From the NCBI GenBank assembly GCA_017303535.1, contig JAFLCO010000013.1, positions 1 to 39,440 of the forward strand: DNA of 39,440 nucleotides, in the 5' to 3' direction. The position numbers were made by a program, and so were the translations under genes. Positions 17,262-25,061 of this stretch are shown piece after piece. Source of the stretch: Planctomycetota bacterium (GTDB taxonomy: Bacteria; Planctomycetota; Planctomycetia; Pirellulales; PNKZ01). The notes below the pieces were generated by a model. The model was given only the letters and a program-made list of their open reading frames with translations, was not told the origin of the DNA and did not search any database. How positions within the stretch are numbered: position 1 is the stretch's first letter; every line of letters starts with the position of its first letter.

Positions 17262-18188
17262 ATGATCGAACTCCGCAACTTCACCAAGCGTTACGGCGAA
17301 TTCTCGGCCGTCGAGAACCTGACGTTCAAGATTGAGCCCGGCGAGCTGTTCGGCTTCATCGGCCCCAACGGCGCCGGCAAGAGCACGACGATCCGCTTCC
17401 TCGTCACCCTCTTGCAAGCCACGAGCGGCGAAGGCTTCGTCAACGGCTTCAGCGTGGCCCGCAATCCGATGGACGTTCGCCGTAGTATCGGCTACATGCC
17501 CGACGCATTCGGCGTCTACGACGGCATGAAGGTCTGGGAGTTCTTGGACTTTTTCGCCACGGCCTATCAGATTCCGCTGGCCCGCCGGAAGTCGGTCATC
17601 AACGACGTGATGGAACTCTTGGACATCGGCGCGAAGCGCAACGAGCAAGTTAGCAGCCTCTCGCGTGGTATGACGCAGCGTCTCTGCCTCGCCAAAACGC
17701 TCGTCCACGACCCGCCGGTGCTCATTCTCGATGAACCCACGAGCGGCCTCGACCCGCGAGCCCGGCTCGAGATCAAAGCCCTGCTGCGCGAATTGCGCAG
17801 TATGGGGAAAACAATTCTGATCGCGAGCCACATCCTGACGGAGTTGGCCGATTGCTGTACGTCGATCGGCATCCTCGAACGCGGCAAGCTGCTGCTGCAC
17901 GGGCCGATCGACGAGGTCTACCGTCGCATCCAGCGCAACCGCCGCGTCGAGGTGCGCTTTCTCGCCGAGCAAGAACGCGGTCTGGCCTTGCTTCGCAAAC
18001 AGCCGGGCTTCGTCGACCTGCAAATCGACGGGCCGAAAGTCGTCGCCGAAATCGCCGCCGACGAACAGCAACTCGCCGGATTGGCCGATGAAATGATCCG
18101 CGAAGGAGTCCGCTTTCACTCGTTCGCCGACCTCGACCCGACGCTGGAAGACGTGTTCATGCTCGTGACGAAGGGAGCCGTCAACTAG
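17262..18188 (+). CDS. ABC transporter ATP-binding protein
   Basis: This 308-aa cytoplasmic ATPase of an ABC-2 type exporter has Walker A GPNGAGKST (34-42), the signature LSRGM (133-137) in the slightly unusual form LSRGMTQRL, Walker B PVLILDE (152-158) and the D-loop SGLDPRA. The switch His is in IASHILTEL. After the roughly 230-residue nucleotide-binding domain there is a C-terminal extension of about 75 residues, common in CcmA/NatA-like exporters. It is followed after 2 bases by the permease, so the two form an operon. The exported substrate cannot be deduced. The start codon has pyrimidine-rich repeat DNA upstream instead of a Shine-Dalgarno sequence. Confidence 0.95.
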   Translation: MIELRNFTKRYGEFSAVENLTFKIEPGELFGFIGPNGAGKSTTIRFLVTLLQATSGEGFVNGFSVARNPMDVRRSIGYMPDAFGVYDGMKVWEFLDFFATAYQIPLARRKSVINDVMELLDIGAKRNEQVSSLSRGMTQRLCLAKTLVHDPPVLILDEPTSGLDPRARLEIKALLRELRSMGKTILIASHILTELADCCTSIGILERGKLLLHGPIDEVYRRIQRNRRVEVRFLAEQERGLALLRKQPGFVDLQIDGPKVVAEIAADEQQLAGLADEMIREGVRFHSFADLDPTLEDVFMLVTKGAVN

Positions 18189-18190
18189 CC

Positions 18191-19828
18191 GTGGCCAATC
18201 CCGTCTTTCAACGTGAACTCGTCGCACACCTCCGGGCCCATCGCTCGTTCGCACTTCAGGCCGTGTTCGTCCTGTTGCTCGGCGCGCTTGTGGCGATTGC
18301 CTGGCCGACGGAAAACCGCGTCGCCGTCAATAATCCGGAACAAGCCCGACGTTTGGTCGATTTGTTTTTCATCGGCCAATTTCTGCTCGCCTCGTTGACC
18401 ACGCCCGTCTTCGCCGCCGGGGCTTTGACGGGCGAGAAAGAACGCAAGACCTACGAAATGCTCTTGGCCTCGGCCCTGCGGCCGGCGCAGATCGTCGGCG
18501 GCAAGTGGGCCGCGGCGCTCTTGCCTTCAGTGCTCTTGATCATCTCGACGTTGCCGATCGTCATGCTCTGCCTGCCGCTGGGGGGCGTGTCGCTCTATGA
18601 AGTCTTGGCCGCGTATGTCGGCCTGCTCGCCGCGCTCACTTGTTTTTCGATGGTCAGCATCTGGTGCAGCGCGAAGTTTGCCCGCACCACGGCGGCCCTG
18701 GCGACCGCGTACCTGTTCGTGCTGCCGCCGGCGCTGATCGGCGTGTTTCTGTGGCAGGCCTTGGGCTCGGCGGCCGCCGGCTCGCGGATCGTCACCTTCA
18801 TCGGCTTGGTGCCGATCGCCTCGGCCGTCATTTGCTCGATCTTGTTCTTGACGCTGACGAGGCTTCTGCGTTACCCGCCCGACGTCGGCAGCGAAGGTCG
18901 CGACGTCATCGATGAGCAACAAGAACTCCGCGAAGCGGTCGGGCTCATCATCCAGCGCGACCAATTCCCCGACCGACTCTTCGCCCCCGCCAAGCGCACC
19001 GACCTGTTGCCCGACGACGTCAACCCGGTGCTCGACAAGGAACTTCGCAGCGAACTCTTCAGCCAAGGCACGCTGATGCTCCGGCTCGTGATTCAAGCGA
19101 GCCTGCTCTTGGCCGTGCCGCTCATGGGAGCCTGCCTGTATTTTCAGCCGCGCTGGGCGCCGTGGTACTTGGCGTACGTGCTGCTCTTCAACATGCTCAC
19201 GGCCCCGGTGTTTTGCGCCGGCAGCGTTTCGGCCGAGCGCGAACGGCAAACGCTCGATCTGCTGCTTGTCACCACGCTCAAGCCGGGGCAGATTCTTTGG
19301 GGCAAGCTCTTCAGCGGTCTGCGGGTGTCGACCGTGCTGACGATGTTTTTGATGTGGCCCGTCGTCTTGGCGTGCGTGTTCGTGCCGGACTTTTATCCGA
19401 ATCTCTTGTCGTTTGTCGGGATGACGCTCGTCGTCTGCGTCACGTGCTTAGTGACCGCGGTCGTGTCGCTCTTTTGTTCGGTGTCGTTCCGCAAATCGTA
19501 CGTCAGCCTTACGACCGCCTACCTCGCGCTCGGTTGCTTGTTTCTGCTGCCGCAAGCCGCCGACTATTTCATGCAGTCGTTCCTGCCGGAATCGGCCGCG
19601 GCCCGCGTGGTGCATTCCGGCGCGATGGTGAGCCCTTTCGCGGCCGTGTTTGCGATGCCGCTCGACCTGCCCGACTTGGGCGCCGGCTCAGCCCGCCTTG
19701 TTCGCCGACCCGCCGACTGGCCGACGATCGCCGGCTACTTCACGGTGCAGGCCGTGTTGGTGCTCGTGCTGCTGCGACTCATCGTCCGCATGTTCCGCAA
19801 CCGCTACGACGCTGCGGCGGGAATTTGA
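18191..19828 (+). CDS. ABC-2 type permease with internal duplication
   Basis: The GTG start lies 2 bases after the ATPase stop, giving 545 residues with about 12 hydrophobic segments. The two halves are homologous to each other. TTPVFAAGALTGEKERKTYE (70-89) continuing to GGK at 103-105 aligns with TAPVFCAGSVSAERERQTLD (337-356) continuing to WGK at 370-372. Shared positions include PVF, AG, ER, T, LL, L-P-QI and GK. Each half starts with a short helix before the first membrane span (NPVFQRELVAHLRAH and NPVLDKELRSELFSQ). One polypeptide therefore supplies both permease halves for the neighbouring ATPase. The substrate is unknown. The gene is followed by palindromes shared with the convergent ASCH gene. 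Confidence 0.92.
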   Translation: MANPVFQRELVAHLRAHRSFALQAVFVLLLGALVAIAWPTENRVAVNNPEQARRLVDLFFIGQFLLASLTTPVFAAGALTGEKERKTYEMLLASALRPAQIVGGKWAAALLPSVLLIISTLPIVMLCLPLGGVSLYEVLAAYVGLLAALTCFSMVSIWCSAKFARTTAALATAYLFVLPPALIGVFLWQALGSAAAGSRIVTFIGLVPIASAVICSILFLTLTRLLRYPPDVGSEGRDVIDEQQELREAVGLIIQRDQFPDRLFAPAKRTDLLPDDVNPVLDKELRSELFSQGTLMLRLVIQASLLLAVPLMGACLYFQPRWAPWYLAYVLLFNMLTAPVFCAGSVSAERERQTLDLLLVTTLKPGQILWGKLFSGLRVSTVLTMFLMWPVVLACVFVPDFYPNLLSFVGMTLVVCVTCLVTAVVSLFCSVSFRKSYVSLTTAYLALGCLFLLPQAADYFMQSFLPESAAARVVHSGAMVSPFAAVFAMPLDLPDLGAGSARLVRRPADWPTIAGYFTVQAVLVLVLLRLIVRMFRNRYDAAAGI

Positions 19829-19867
19829 AGAGGCGGTGGTCGGCAGTAGGCAGTGGGCAGAAAAGGC

Positions 19868-19949
19868 GAGCGGCGGGGTTTATCCCCGCCGTCCGGCAGT
19901 GCGTTTTTGCAGCGATTAGAACCGCAGACGGCAGGGGTAAACCCTGCCG
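19868..19949. terminator. Mirror-image palindrome pair between convergent genes
   Basis: The first hairpin has the stem cggcgggg (19871-19878) with ccccgccg (19884-19891) and loop tttat. The second has cggcaggg (19929-19936) with ccctgccg (19942-19949) and loop gtaaa. The second, read in reverse complement, matches the first at about 21 of 24 bases including the flanking gag. They lie in the 125-base gap between the plus-strand permease and the minus-strand ASCH gene, so a bidirectional terminator or dispersed repeat is likely. No long T-run follows. Confidence 0.5.
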
Positions 19950-19953
19950 CTCG

Positions 19954-20544
19954 CTAAAGCGGTTGCGCTCGTTCCAGCGCCTTGAGCACCACCTTCCCGC
20001 GCGGCGACAGTTCATAACCGGGATGATGGCTGATCGTCAGTCCCAGGTTCTTCAGTTTGCGAATGTTGAGTTTGAGCCAATCGCGCTCGAAGCCGGTGCG
20101 TCGGGCAAGTTCGACCGCCGGCGTGTGCGGGCTCATACGGATGGTTTCTAACACGAGTCGCGTCCACGGCCCGTGAGTCGAGGCGGCGTCGAATCGTGCG
20201 AGCTTCTTTCGGAGCCCCTCCAGTTCTTCGGTCGAGAGTTTCGTGGTCTCCCGCAACTCGATCCGCGGGTCCTCGCCGGCGTAGCTCACTTCGACGCGGT
20301 AATACTTGCCGGGCCGAGTCTCCAAAATCTTCAGCATTGCCTGAGGCGATTCAAAGCCCGAAGCCACGGCCTCGCGCGGATCGATGGCCGTTTTGGCGAT
20401 CGGCCGCACGTCGTCGATGGCCATGACGCCGATCCGCGTCTTCACCGTGCTGCCGACGTTGACGCTCTGTCGCCGCCAACGACGGAACACCACGCGCAAT
20501 TTCCCGGCCTGAATCGCAGTGAGTTCACGTTGGTTGAAGAGCAT
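19954..20544 (-). CDS. ASCH-domain protein with C-terminal winged-helix-like region
   Basis: The 196-aa cytoplasmic protein has an N-terminal part (about 1-85) that reads like an ASCH/PUA-type domain: LTAIQAGKLRVVFRRWRRQSVNVGST, GVMAIDDVRPI and a DPREAVASGFES segment. ASCH domains are predicted RNA-binding modules. Residues about 105-196 look like a winged helix (VLETIRMSPHTPAVELARRTG, DWLKLNIRKLKNLGLTI, YELSPRGKVVLKAL), normally DNA- or RNA-binding. The fusion suggests a nucleic-acid-binding regulator, but no target is known. It is transcribed toward the ABC permease gene. The upstream region is the long repeat-bearing spacer. The ATG at 20544 lacks a clear Shine-Dalgarno site. Confidence 0.75.
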   Translation of the reverse strand: MLFNQRELTAIQAGKLRVVFRRWRRQSVNVGSTVKTRIGVMAIDDVRPIAKTAIDPREAVASGFESPQAMLKILETRPGKYYRVEVSYAGEDPRIELRETTKLSTEELEGLRKKLARFDAASTHGPWTRLVLETIRMSPHTPAVELARRTGFERDWLKLNIRKLKNLGLTISHHPGYELSPRGKVVLKALERAQPL

Positions 20545-21088
20545 GATCGGAGGATGGGTAACGAAGCGGCAGGACCGCCTTTATTCTATCCCCTGAACCA
20601 GAAATTCTTGGCGAGAACGACGCCGCCGACAAAATCGCAAGTGGCCAAAAACGCCCTGGAATCGACCTCGTAAAAGTGGAAAATACGGGGTTGGTTCTTT
20701 GACAATTTGGTCTGTTTTTAAAGACGCGGATAGCGAGCCGGGAGCGTTAGCGACCGGAGTCTTTACGCTGTTTGGAGTTGCGGCGTTTTGGAGAGAGAGT
20801 CCGCCCCCTCATCCGCCGCTTCGCGGCACCTTCTCCCGCGAGGGGAGAAGAGACGATTCTGCGCCGTCTAAGATCGACGTAAGTCGCGCAGTGCGATTGG
20901 CACTTACGTCGACGCGCGCTGCGTGCAAAATCCGGGGGGTGCGTGCAACTCTGAACTTTTGCACGCACCGCATACTTAGGAATTAAAGGTGCGTGCAATT
21001 CCTAGATTTTGCACGCACTCGTAATTGCAACAGAATTGCGCTTTCGTCGTAAGTCGCGCAAGCGTTTCGGCACTTACGTCGATTTTCT
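20545..21088. other. 544-base non-coding spacer
   Basis: No credible gene is seen here. From the ASCH side it holds a TTGACA at 20699-20704 without a good -10 partner. A gagccgggagcgttagcgac palindrome-like element begins near 20736, and a ccgccgcttcgcggc / cccgcgagggg block lies at about 20814-20850. The nested repeat island at 20874-21082 ends 6 bases before the stop codon of the Gfo/Idh/MocA gene. The spacer is downstream of that gene and upstream of the ASCH gene, so it should contain a terminator and a promoter. Confidence 0.6.
20874..21082. repeat. Nested repeat island: two 39-bp elements flanking two 30-bp inverted repeats
   Basis: Outer elements lie at 20874-20912 and 21044-21082. 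Each is 39 bases, with arms tcgacgtaagt / acttacgtcga (the second has one mismatch in its left arm) and a shared gtaagtcgcgca core. Inner elements lie at 20939-20968 and 20989-21018. Each is gtgcgtgcaa, a 10-base spacer that differs between copies, then ttgcacgcac. A half copy (tgcgtgcaa) sits at 20920-20928. taggaatt (20978-20985) and aattccta (20997-21004) offer an alternative pairing across the second inner element. Confidence 0.8.
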
Positions 21089-22087
21089 CTACTCCGTTTC
21101 CAGAAGCGTGATCAGTTCCTTCTTATCCGCCGCGTCCCGGGCCTTCAGCACGATCTCGGTCATGCCGTAGGCATCTTCCTTCGGGAATCGGCACGGGGTG
21201 CCGTCGACGACCGAGTGCAGGAAGTCGACGAACATGTTTTCGCTCGGGCCGGGATCGATCTGGTAGGTCTTCTTCTCGGCCGTCGTCAGGGCGATATAGT
21301 TCCAGGCCTGTTGCGTTTCGATGACGCCGTCGCCGCCGGCGATCCGCAGCCGATCGTCGCCATGGGTTTCGTAAGCTTCCGGCAAGAGATAATCGAGCCG
21401 GGCCGTGCCGGTCGCTCCGTTGCCGTACCGCACCAGGACCGAAGCCGTGTCTTCACTTTCGCCGAACTCCGGCGTGGCGACGTTGGCATGAAACGCCGCC
21501 AGATGCGTGAAGTCGAGGCCCGGCACCCAGCGCATCAGGTCGAGCGCGTGGACGCCGATGTACGGGATCGTGCCGCCGAGTCGTTTACGCGAGCGCTCCC
21601 AATCGTCGCGTTCTTCGAGTCGATACGATTTCTGAGCGGTGACGAGGCCTACCTTACCGACGGCTCCCTTCTGGATCAACTCGCGCATCGTGCGGTACTT
21701 GGCTTCGTACCGCATCCGCAGCAGCATCGTGAGTTTGACGCCTGCGTCGTCGACCGTCTTGCGCACCCGGGACAAGTCCTCAAGCGTCGTCGCCAGCGGT
21801 TTCTCGGAGCAAATGTGAACGCCGTGCTGTGCGAGTTTGACGAGTTGCTCGGCGCGGAGACCGTTTTCATCAGCCACGACGCAGACGTCCATCTCGGTAT
21901 GCTCGAGCAGATGTTGCCAATGCTCGTATTGCTCGGCTTTTTCTGCGAGCTTCTGTTTCTTGCAAAACTTGGCGACCTCCTCCTTGTCGGCATCGCTCAC
22001 GGCGACGATGGTCGCGTCCTTCCACTGCGCCGCCCCCTTCATGCAGTCGCTTACGTGCCCGCGCAGGCCGATGATGCCGATTCGCAT
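21089..22087 (-). CDS. Gfo/Idh/MocA family oxidoreductase
   Basis: The 332-aa protein is predicted to be an NAD(P)-dependent cytoplasmic sugar or sugar-acid dehydrogenase. The Rossmann start is MRIGIIGLRGHVSDC (glycine loop slightly unusual, GLRGHV), the end of strand 2 carries SDAD (31-34), and the family hallmark EKPLAT is at 95-100 (Lys96). The C-terminal alpha/beta domain includes GGTIPYIGVHALDLMRWVPG, where His is a likely active-site residue, and GDDRLRIAGGDGVIE. The length is normal. There is no clear ribosome-binding site upstream (an A-run immediately precedes the ATG). It lies downstream of the FAD oxidoreductase gene in the same direction, but a large inverted repeat separates them, so they may not be cotranscribed. 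The substrate cannot be assigned. Confidence 0.88.
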   Translation of the reverse strand: MRIGIIGLRGHVSDCMKGAAQWKDATIVAVSDADKEEVAKFCKKQKLAEKAEQYEHWQHLLEHTEMDVCVVADENGLRAEQLVKLAQHGVHICSEKPLATTLEDLSRVRKTVDDAGVKLTMLLRMRYEAKYRTMRELIQKGAVGKVGLVTAQKSYRLEERDDWERSRKRLGGTIPYIGVHALDLMRWVPGLDFTHLAAFHANVATPEFGESEDTASVLVRYGNGATGTARLDYLLPEAYETHGDDRLRIAGGDGVIETQQAWNYIALTTAEKKTYQIDPGPSENMFVDFLHSVVDGTPCRFPKEDAYGMTEIVLKARDAADKKELITLLETE

Positions 22088-22122
22088 TTTTTTGTTCAGG
22101 GTTCGGGGTTCAGTGTTTTAAT

Positions 22123-22210
22123 ACCACAGAGACACAGAGGCACAGAGAAGAAGAGTGGGAAAGAAAACCAAATCTCTCCCTCCCCCTCTGTGTCTCTGTG
22201 CCTCTGTGGT
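22123..22210. repeat. 25-bp-arm inverted repeat (cacagag family)
   Basis: The left arm is 22123-22147 (accacagagacacagaggca continuing to cagag) and the right arm is 22186-22210. They are complementary at 23 of 25 positions across a 38-base purine/pyrimidine-rich loop. It lies between the FAD oxidoreductase stop (22215) and the Gfo/Idh/MocA start (22087) on the minus strand and could act as a terminator. The same family of sequence occurs upstream of the metacaspase-like gene. Confidence 0.7.
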
Positions 22211-22214
22211 GAAT

Positions 22215-23708
22215 CTAAGTCTTCATGGCCTGTTCGAATTGCAATCTAGTCCACGTCGGGCGAATGTCTTCAAAATCGGTCTCGCGCGGCGTCGTGTTGT
22301 TCATGGCGGCCACGGCGGCGGCGGCGCCGGCCGCTTCGCCCAAGGCCACGCTGTTGCCCGTCACGCGGTAACTGGAGTGGGCGATGAAGTCGCCGCTGAT
22401 GCACCGGCCGGCCAGCAGAAGCCCGTCACAATCTTTGGCCACGAGCGCTCGGTACGGGATGTCGTACGGCCGCGACTTCACCGGCTTCGCTTCGATCCCC
22501 TTCGTCTTCGTCGGGTCGGTCGAGTGGACGTCGATGCCGAACGTCACGCGGCAGACGGCGTCTTTGTGGCGGACGCCGATGGCCAGGTCGTTCGTGCTCA
22601 CTTCGTACAGCCCGCGGATGCGTCGCCCTTCGCGGACGCCGATCTGTTCGCCGGTCGCGACGATCTTCACGTTCTGCCACACGCCGCCGAGGCCGCGCAG
22701 GCCGTTGACGAGCTTGTGCAACTCACCGCGGGCTCGCATCGTCGCGGCCGTGATCTGGCCGGCGTCCATCGCCGACACGCCGTACTCATGGTTGGCCATC
22801 AGCGCGAACAGGTCTTCACGCAAGTGGAACATCGTCGGCTTGGCGTACGACGGCGAATGGCCCCCCTTCTCCATCTCGGCCTTCAACCGATCTTTCGGCC
22901 CGGCCCAACCGCCGCTCTCGGCCAACTCGCGCGTAAACGGCGTGACCTCTTCCGGCTTCAGTCCGGTGAGCAAGGCCATCAGGCTCATCGGCTGAGCGAG
23001 TCCGCCGTCGGGCGAACCGTAGTCGAAGCCGCAACCGGCGAGCGCCGCCAAGTCGCCGTCGCCCGTGCAGTCGATGAAGGTCTTCGCCTTCCACGCTTGC
23101 CGGCCCGACTTGCTCTCGGTGACCACGAGCGACAGCCGGTTGTCTTTATCCTTCAGCGCCGCGACCACCCGCGTATGCAGCTGCACGCGGACGCCGACGG
23201 CCGAGACCAGCTCTTCGAGCAAGAGCTTCATCTGCTCGACGTCGTAGGCCACGCTCCCCTTGTGCTTCTGCGCGTAACGGGCTTCGAGGTGCCGGACGAT
23301 TTCAGCCATCAGGCCCGGCTTGTTGGCGTAGTCGAGAATCCAGGTCAGCGCGCCGGCCGTCCAAACGCCGCCGAGGCAACCGTGAACTTCGAGCAATCGC
23401 GTCTTCGCGCCGCCCCGAGCCGCGTTGACGGCCGCGGCGATGCCGGCCGGGCCCGCGCCGCAGACGATGACGTCGCACTCTTCGACGATCGGCACATCGC
23501 GGGCCGCTTCATGAAACACGCCAGCGGCGAAGTTGCCCGCGGTCGGCGTGCGACTGCCGACGGCCGGCAGGTTCTGCATTTTTTCCGGTCCGGCAGGTTC
23601 GGCCTTAGCATCGGCCGCGGCGGCCAACAACTGCGGAGCGGCCCCGAAGGCGCCCAGCGCCCCGGCGGCGGCCTGCCCAAAGGCGCGGCGAGTGAAACGA
23701 TCGGACAT
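22215..23708 (-). CDS. Tat-exported FAD-dependent oxidoreductase
   Basis: The 497-aa protein begins with a twin-arginine signal (TRRAFGQAAAGALGAFGA, RR at 7-8). A folded, flavin-loaded enzyme is therefore expected to be exported. The FAD-binding fold shows VIVCGAGPAGIAAAVNAARGG (GAGPAG at 84-89) and LLEVHGCLGGVWTAG. FIDCTGDGDLAALAG near the middle and RCISGDFIAHSSYRVTGNSVALGEAAGAAAA near the end are the other dinucleotide-binding landmarks of the FAD_oxidored (Pfam PF12831-type) group, common in planctomycetes. The substrate is unknown. Upstream is a perfect small hairpin. Downstream is a repeat, then the Gfo/Idh/MocA gene. Confidence 0.88.
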   Translation of the reverse strand: MSDRFTRRAFGQAAAGALGAFGAAPQLLAAAADAKAEPAGPEKMQNLPAVGSRTPTAGNFAAGVFHEAARDVPIVEECDVIVCGAGPAGIAAAVNAARGGAKTRLLEVHGCLGGVWTAGALTWILDYANKPGLMAEIVRHLEARYAQKHKGSVAYDVEQMKLLLEELVSAVGVRVQLHTRVVAALKDKDNRLSLVVTESKSGRQAWKAKTFIDCTGDGDLAALAGCGFDYGSPDGGLAQPMSLMALLTGLKPEEVTPFTRELAESGGWAGPKDRLKAEMEKGGHSPSYAKPTMFHLREDLFALMANHEYGVSAMDAGQITAATMRARGELHKLVNGLRGLGGVWQNVKIVATGEQIGVREGRRIRGLYEVSTNDLAIGVRHKDAVCRVTFGIDVHSTDPTKTKGIEAKPVKSRPYDIPYRALVAKDCDGLLLAGRCISGDFIAHSSYRVTGNSVALGEAAGAAAAVAAMNNTTPRETDFEDIRPTWTRLQFEQAMKT

Positions 23709-23735
23709 TGTTCTAACTCAGGAGTGTGCCTAAAG

Positions 23736-23758
23736 CCCAGGGACCTGCGGTCCCTGGG
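23736..23758. repeat. Perfect 10-bp hairpin upstream of the FAD oxidoreductase
   Basis: cccagggacc (23736-23745) pairs with ggtccctggg (23749-23758) over a 3-base loop. A further partial copy (gggacccagggact) follows near 23779. It lies 28 bases upstream of the FAD oxidoreductase start codon on the minus strand and could be a leader structure or a dispersed repeat. Confidence 0.5.
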
Positions 23759-23995
23759 ACACGAGCATGGGATCAAGACTTTCAATAGGGACCCAGGGAC
23801 TGAAGTCGGTGGGCGTTAGGGAGAACTGACTATCAGCCGTTCCGCGAGCGTCGATTTTACTCCCCCCGCCGCAACGCCGGCAAACGCCAACTTCCCGGCC
23901 GCAGCAAAATCCCGACCGGCCAAAAACAAATGGACGCGGAAGTTTGCGCCCGGGAGAATGACGGAAGTGAGCGAACTCAGGCGGAGGGCAGCGGC

Positions 23996-25054
23996 ATGAA
24001 TTGGAAAACGACGATCATTTCGCTCGCGTTCATGAGCCCGCTGTTTGTGCTCCTGTACGTGTCTTGTGTACCGCACCTCGGCTCAAAGCCGACTCGAGTC
24101 ATTGTCGAAATTGGCCAATTGCACACGACATTTCAAGCTTACAAGGAAAGGGCCGAGGCCTATCCGCCGTGCTTGGCCGACGTTGATCCGGTTGAACGAA
24201 AGCTTCGCTTCATGAAGCATCTTGCGGCGGCTTATCCTAATGCCGAGTTTGAAGAAAGCACTTCCGCGTTCGACCGCTTGAACGATCAGGTGCAAAACGG
24301 ACAAGACGGCGGGCAAGGCTACAACTTCGTCTCGGCGACTGGGGGGCAAGCGTTTCCTCTTGATCTCAATCGACTTGATGCCGCGGAAGCGATCGTATTC
24401 TGGCTTGGCGGCTTTCCGACGCCAGTGCGCACTACTTCGCTGTTACCCGTTGCCAATCGTCGCATTTTCGGTTTTCACCGCGATGCCGATGCTCCATTCA
24501 GGCGCGACGCACTTGCCGCCGAAGGACTGGACGCATTGCGCTATCGAACCGAACCCATGTACCAGTTCGATGAAACGCGGCTCGTGGATTACGACGGTGA
24601 TGGATGGTGGGAGTATGCCTCGCATTCGCTGAGAGGCGACGACTTAGTACCTCCGATCGTCTACTTCGACTCCGAAACTTACGTGACGTCGTCGAAACAC
24701 GCTGATAACGTCGGACTGATTCGCTATCCGAACGGCGGGAGCCTTGGGTCACGCTGGGGTTGCGCTGCTCCCTACCTCAAGACATTTGATCCGCAGAACC
24801 CGCTCGCGGCGACTTGGATCAATCCCGAAGGATTTCAACTCCAGACGGGCGGCGACGACCAGAAATATAGCTTGCCGATGGCTCTCCACAGGTCCGAGCG
24901 GCGCGTGCTGACTTTTCCGGACGGCGAGAAGTTCGGATCGTTGGACGGCAAGCCTTTCGAGCGCCTGGAAGTCGACGCCGAAGAACAAGACAACTTGTCC
25001 AATACTTCCAATCTTTCGTATGGCGCGGCGGTGAAGGAATTCCGCAGCAAATAG
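23996..25054 (+). CDS. Pseudopilin-like membrane-anchored protein of unknown function
   Basis: The ATG at 23996 gives 352 residues, with GGAGG about eight bases upstream; an earlier in-frame ATG (23930) adds a hydrophilic leader before the membrane segment. The N-terminal hydrophobic helix (about 5-26) is followed by VIVEIGQLHTTFQAYKERAEAYPPCLAD, which looks like the long helix and YP turn of type II secretion G-like pseudopilins and DUF1559-type proteins of planctomycetes. No GFTLxE prepilin cleavage site is visible, so processing is doubtful. The rest of the chain is Asp/aromatic-rich and includes DYDGDGWWEYASH. It is the only plus-strand gene in this part, and its codon use looks somewhat less GC-rich than its neighbours. 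Confidence 0.7.
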   Translation: MNWKTTIISLAFMSPLFVLLYVSCVPHLGSKPTRVIVEIGQLHTTFQAYKERAEAYPPCLADVDPVERKLRFMKHLAAAYPNAEFEESTSAFDRLNDQVQNGQDGGQGYNFVSATGGQAFPLDLNRLDAAEAIVFWLGGFPTPVRTTSLLPVANRRIFGFHRDADAPFRRDALAAEGLDALRYRTEPMYQFDETRLVDYDGDGWWEYASHSLRGDDLVPPIVYFDSETYVTSSKHADNVGLIRYPNGGSLGSRWGCAAPYLKTFDPQNPLAATWINPEGFQLQTGGDDQKYSLPMALHRSERRVLTFPDGEKFGSLDGKPFERLEVDAEEQDNLSNTSNLSYGAAVKEFRSK

Positions 25055-25061
25055 GGGCCTC

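Noticed and set aside
17058..18254. 398-codon minus-strand open frame opposite the ABC ATPase
   Set aside because: The plus strand carries a complete ABC ATPase with all motifs; the antisense frame has no recognisable features.
20699..20727. Plus-strand promoter from TTGACA at 20699
   Set aside because: No acceptable -10 box at 16-18 bases and no plus-strand gene downstream.
20736..20760. gagccgggagcgttagcgac element as a regulatory hairpin
   Set aside because: The pairing is imperfect, and I recall similar short elements scattered in planctomycete intergenic DNA. It is noted in the spacer entry only.
20874..21082. Possible CRISPR array
   Set aside because: Only two copies of each of two different palindromic units, nested rather than regularly spaced, with no cas genes.
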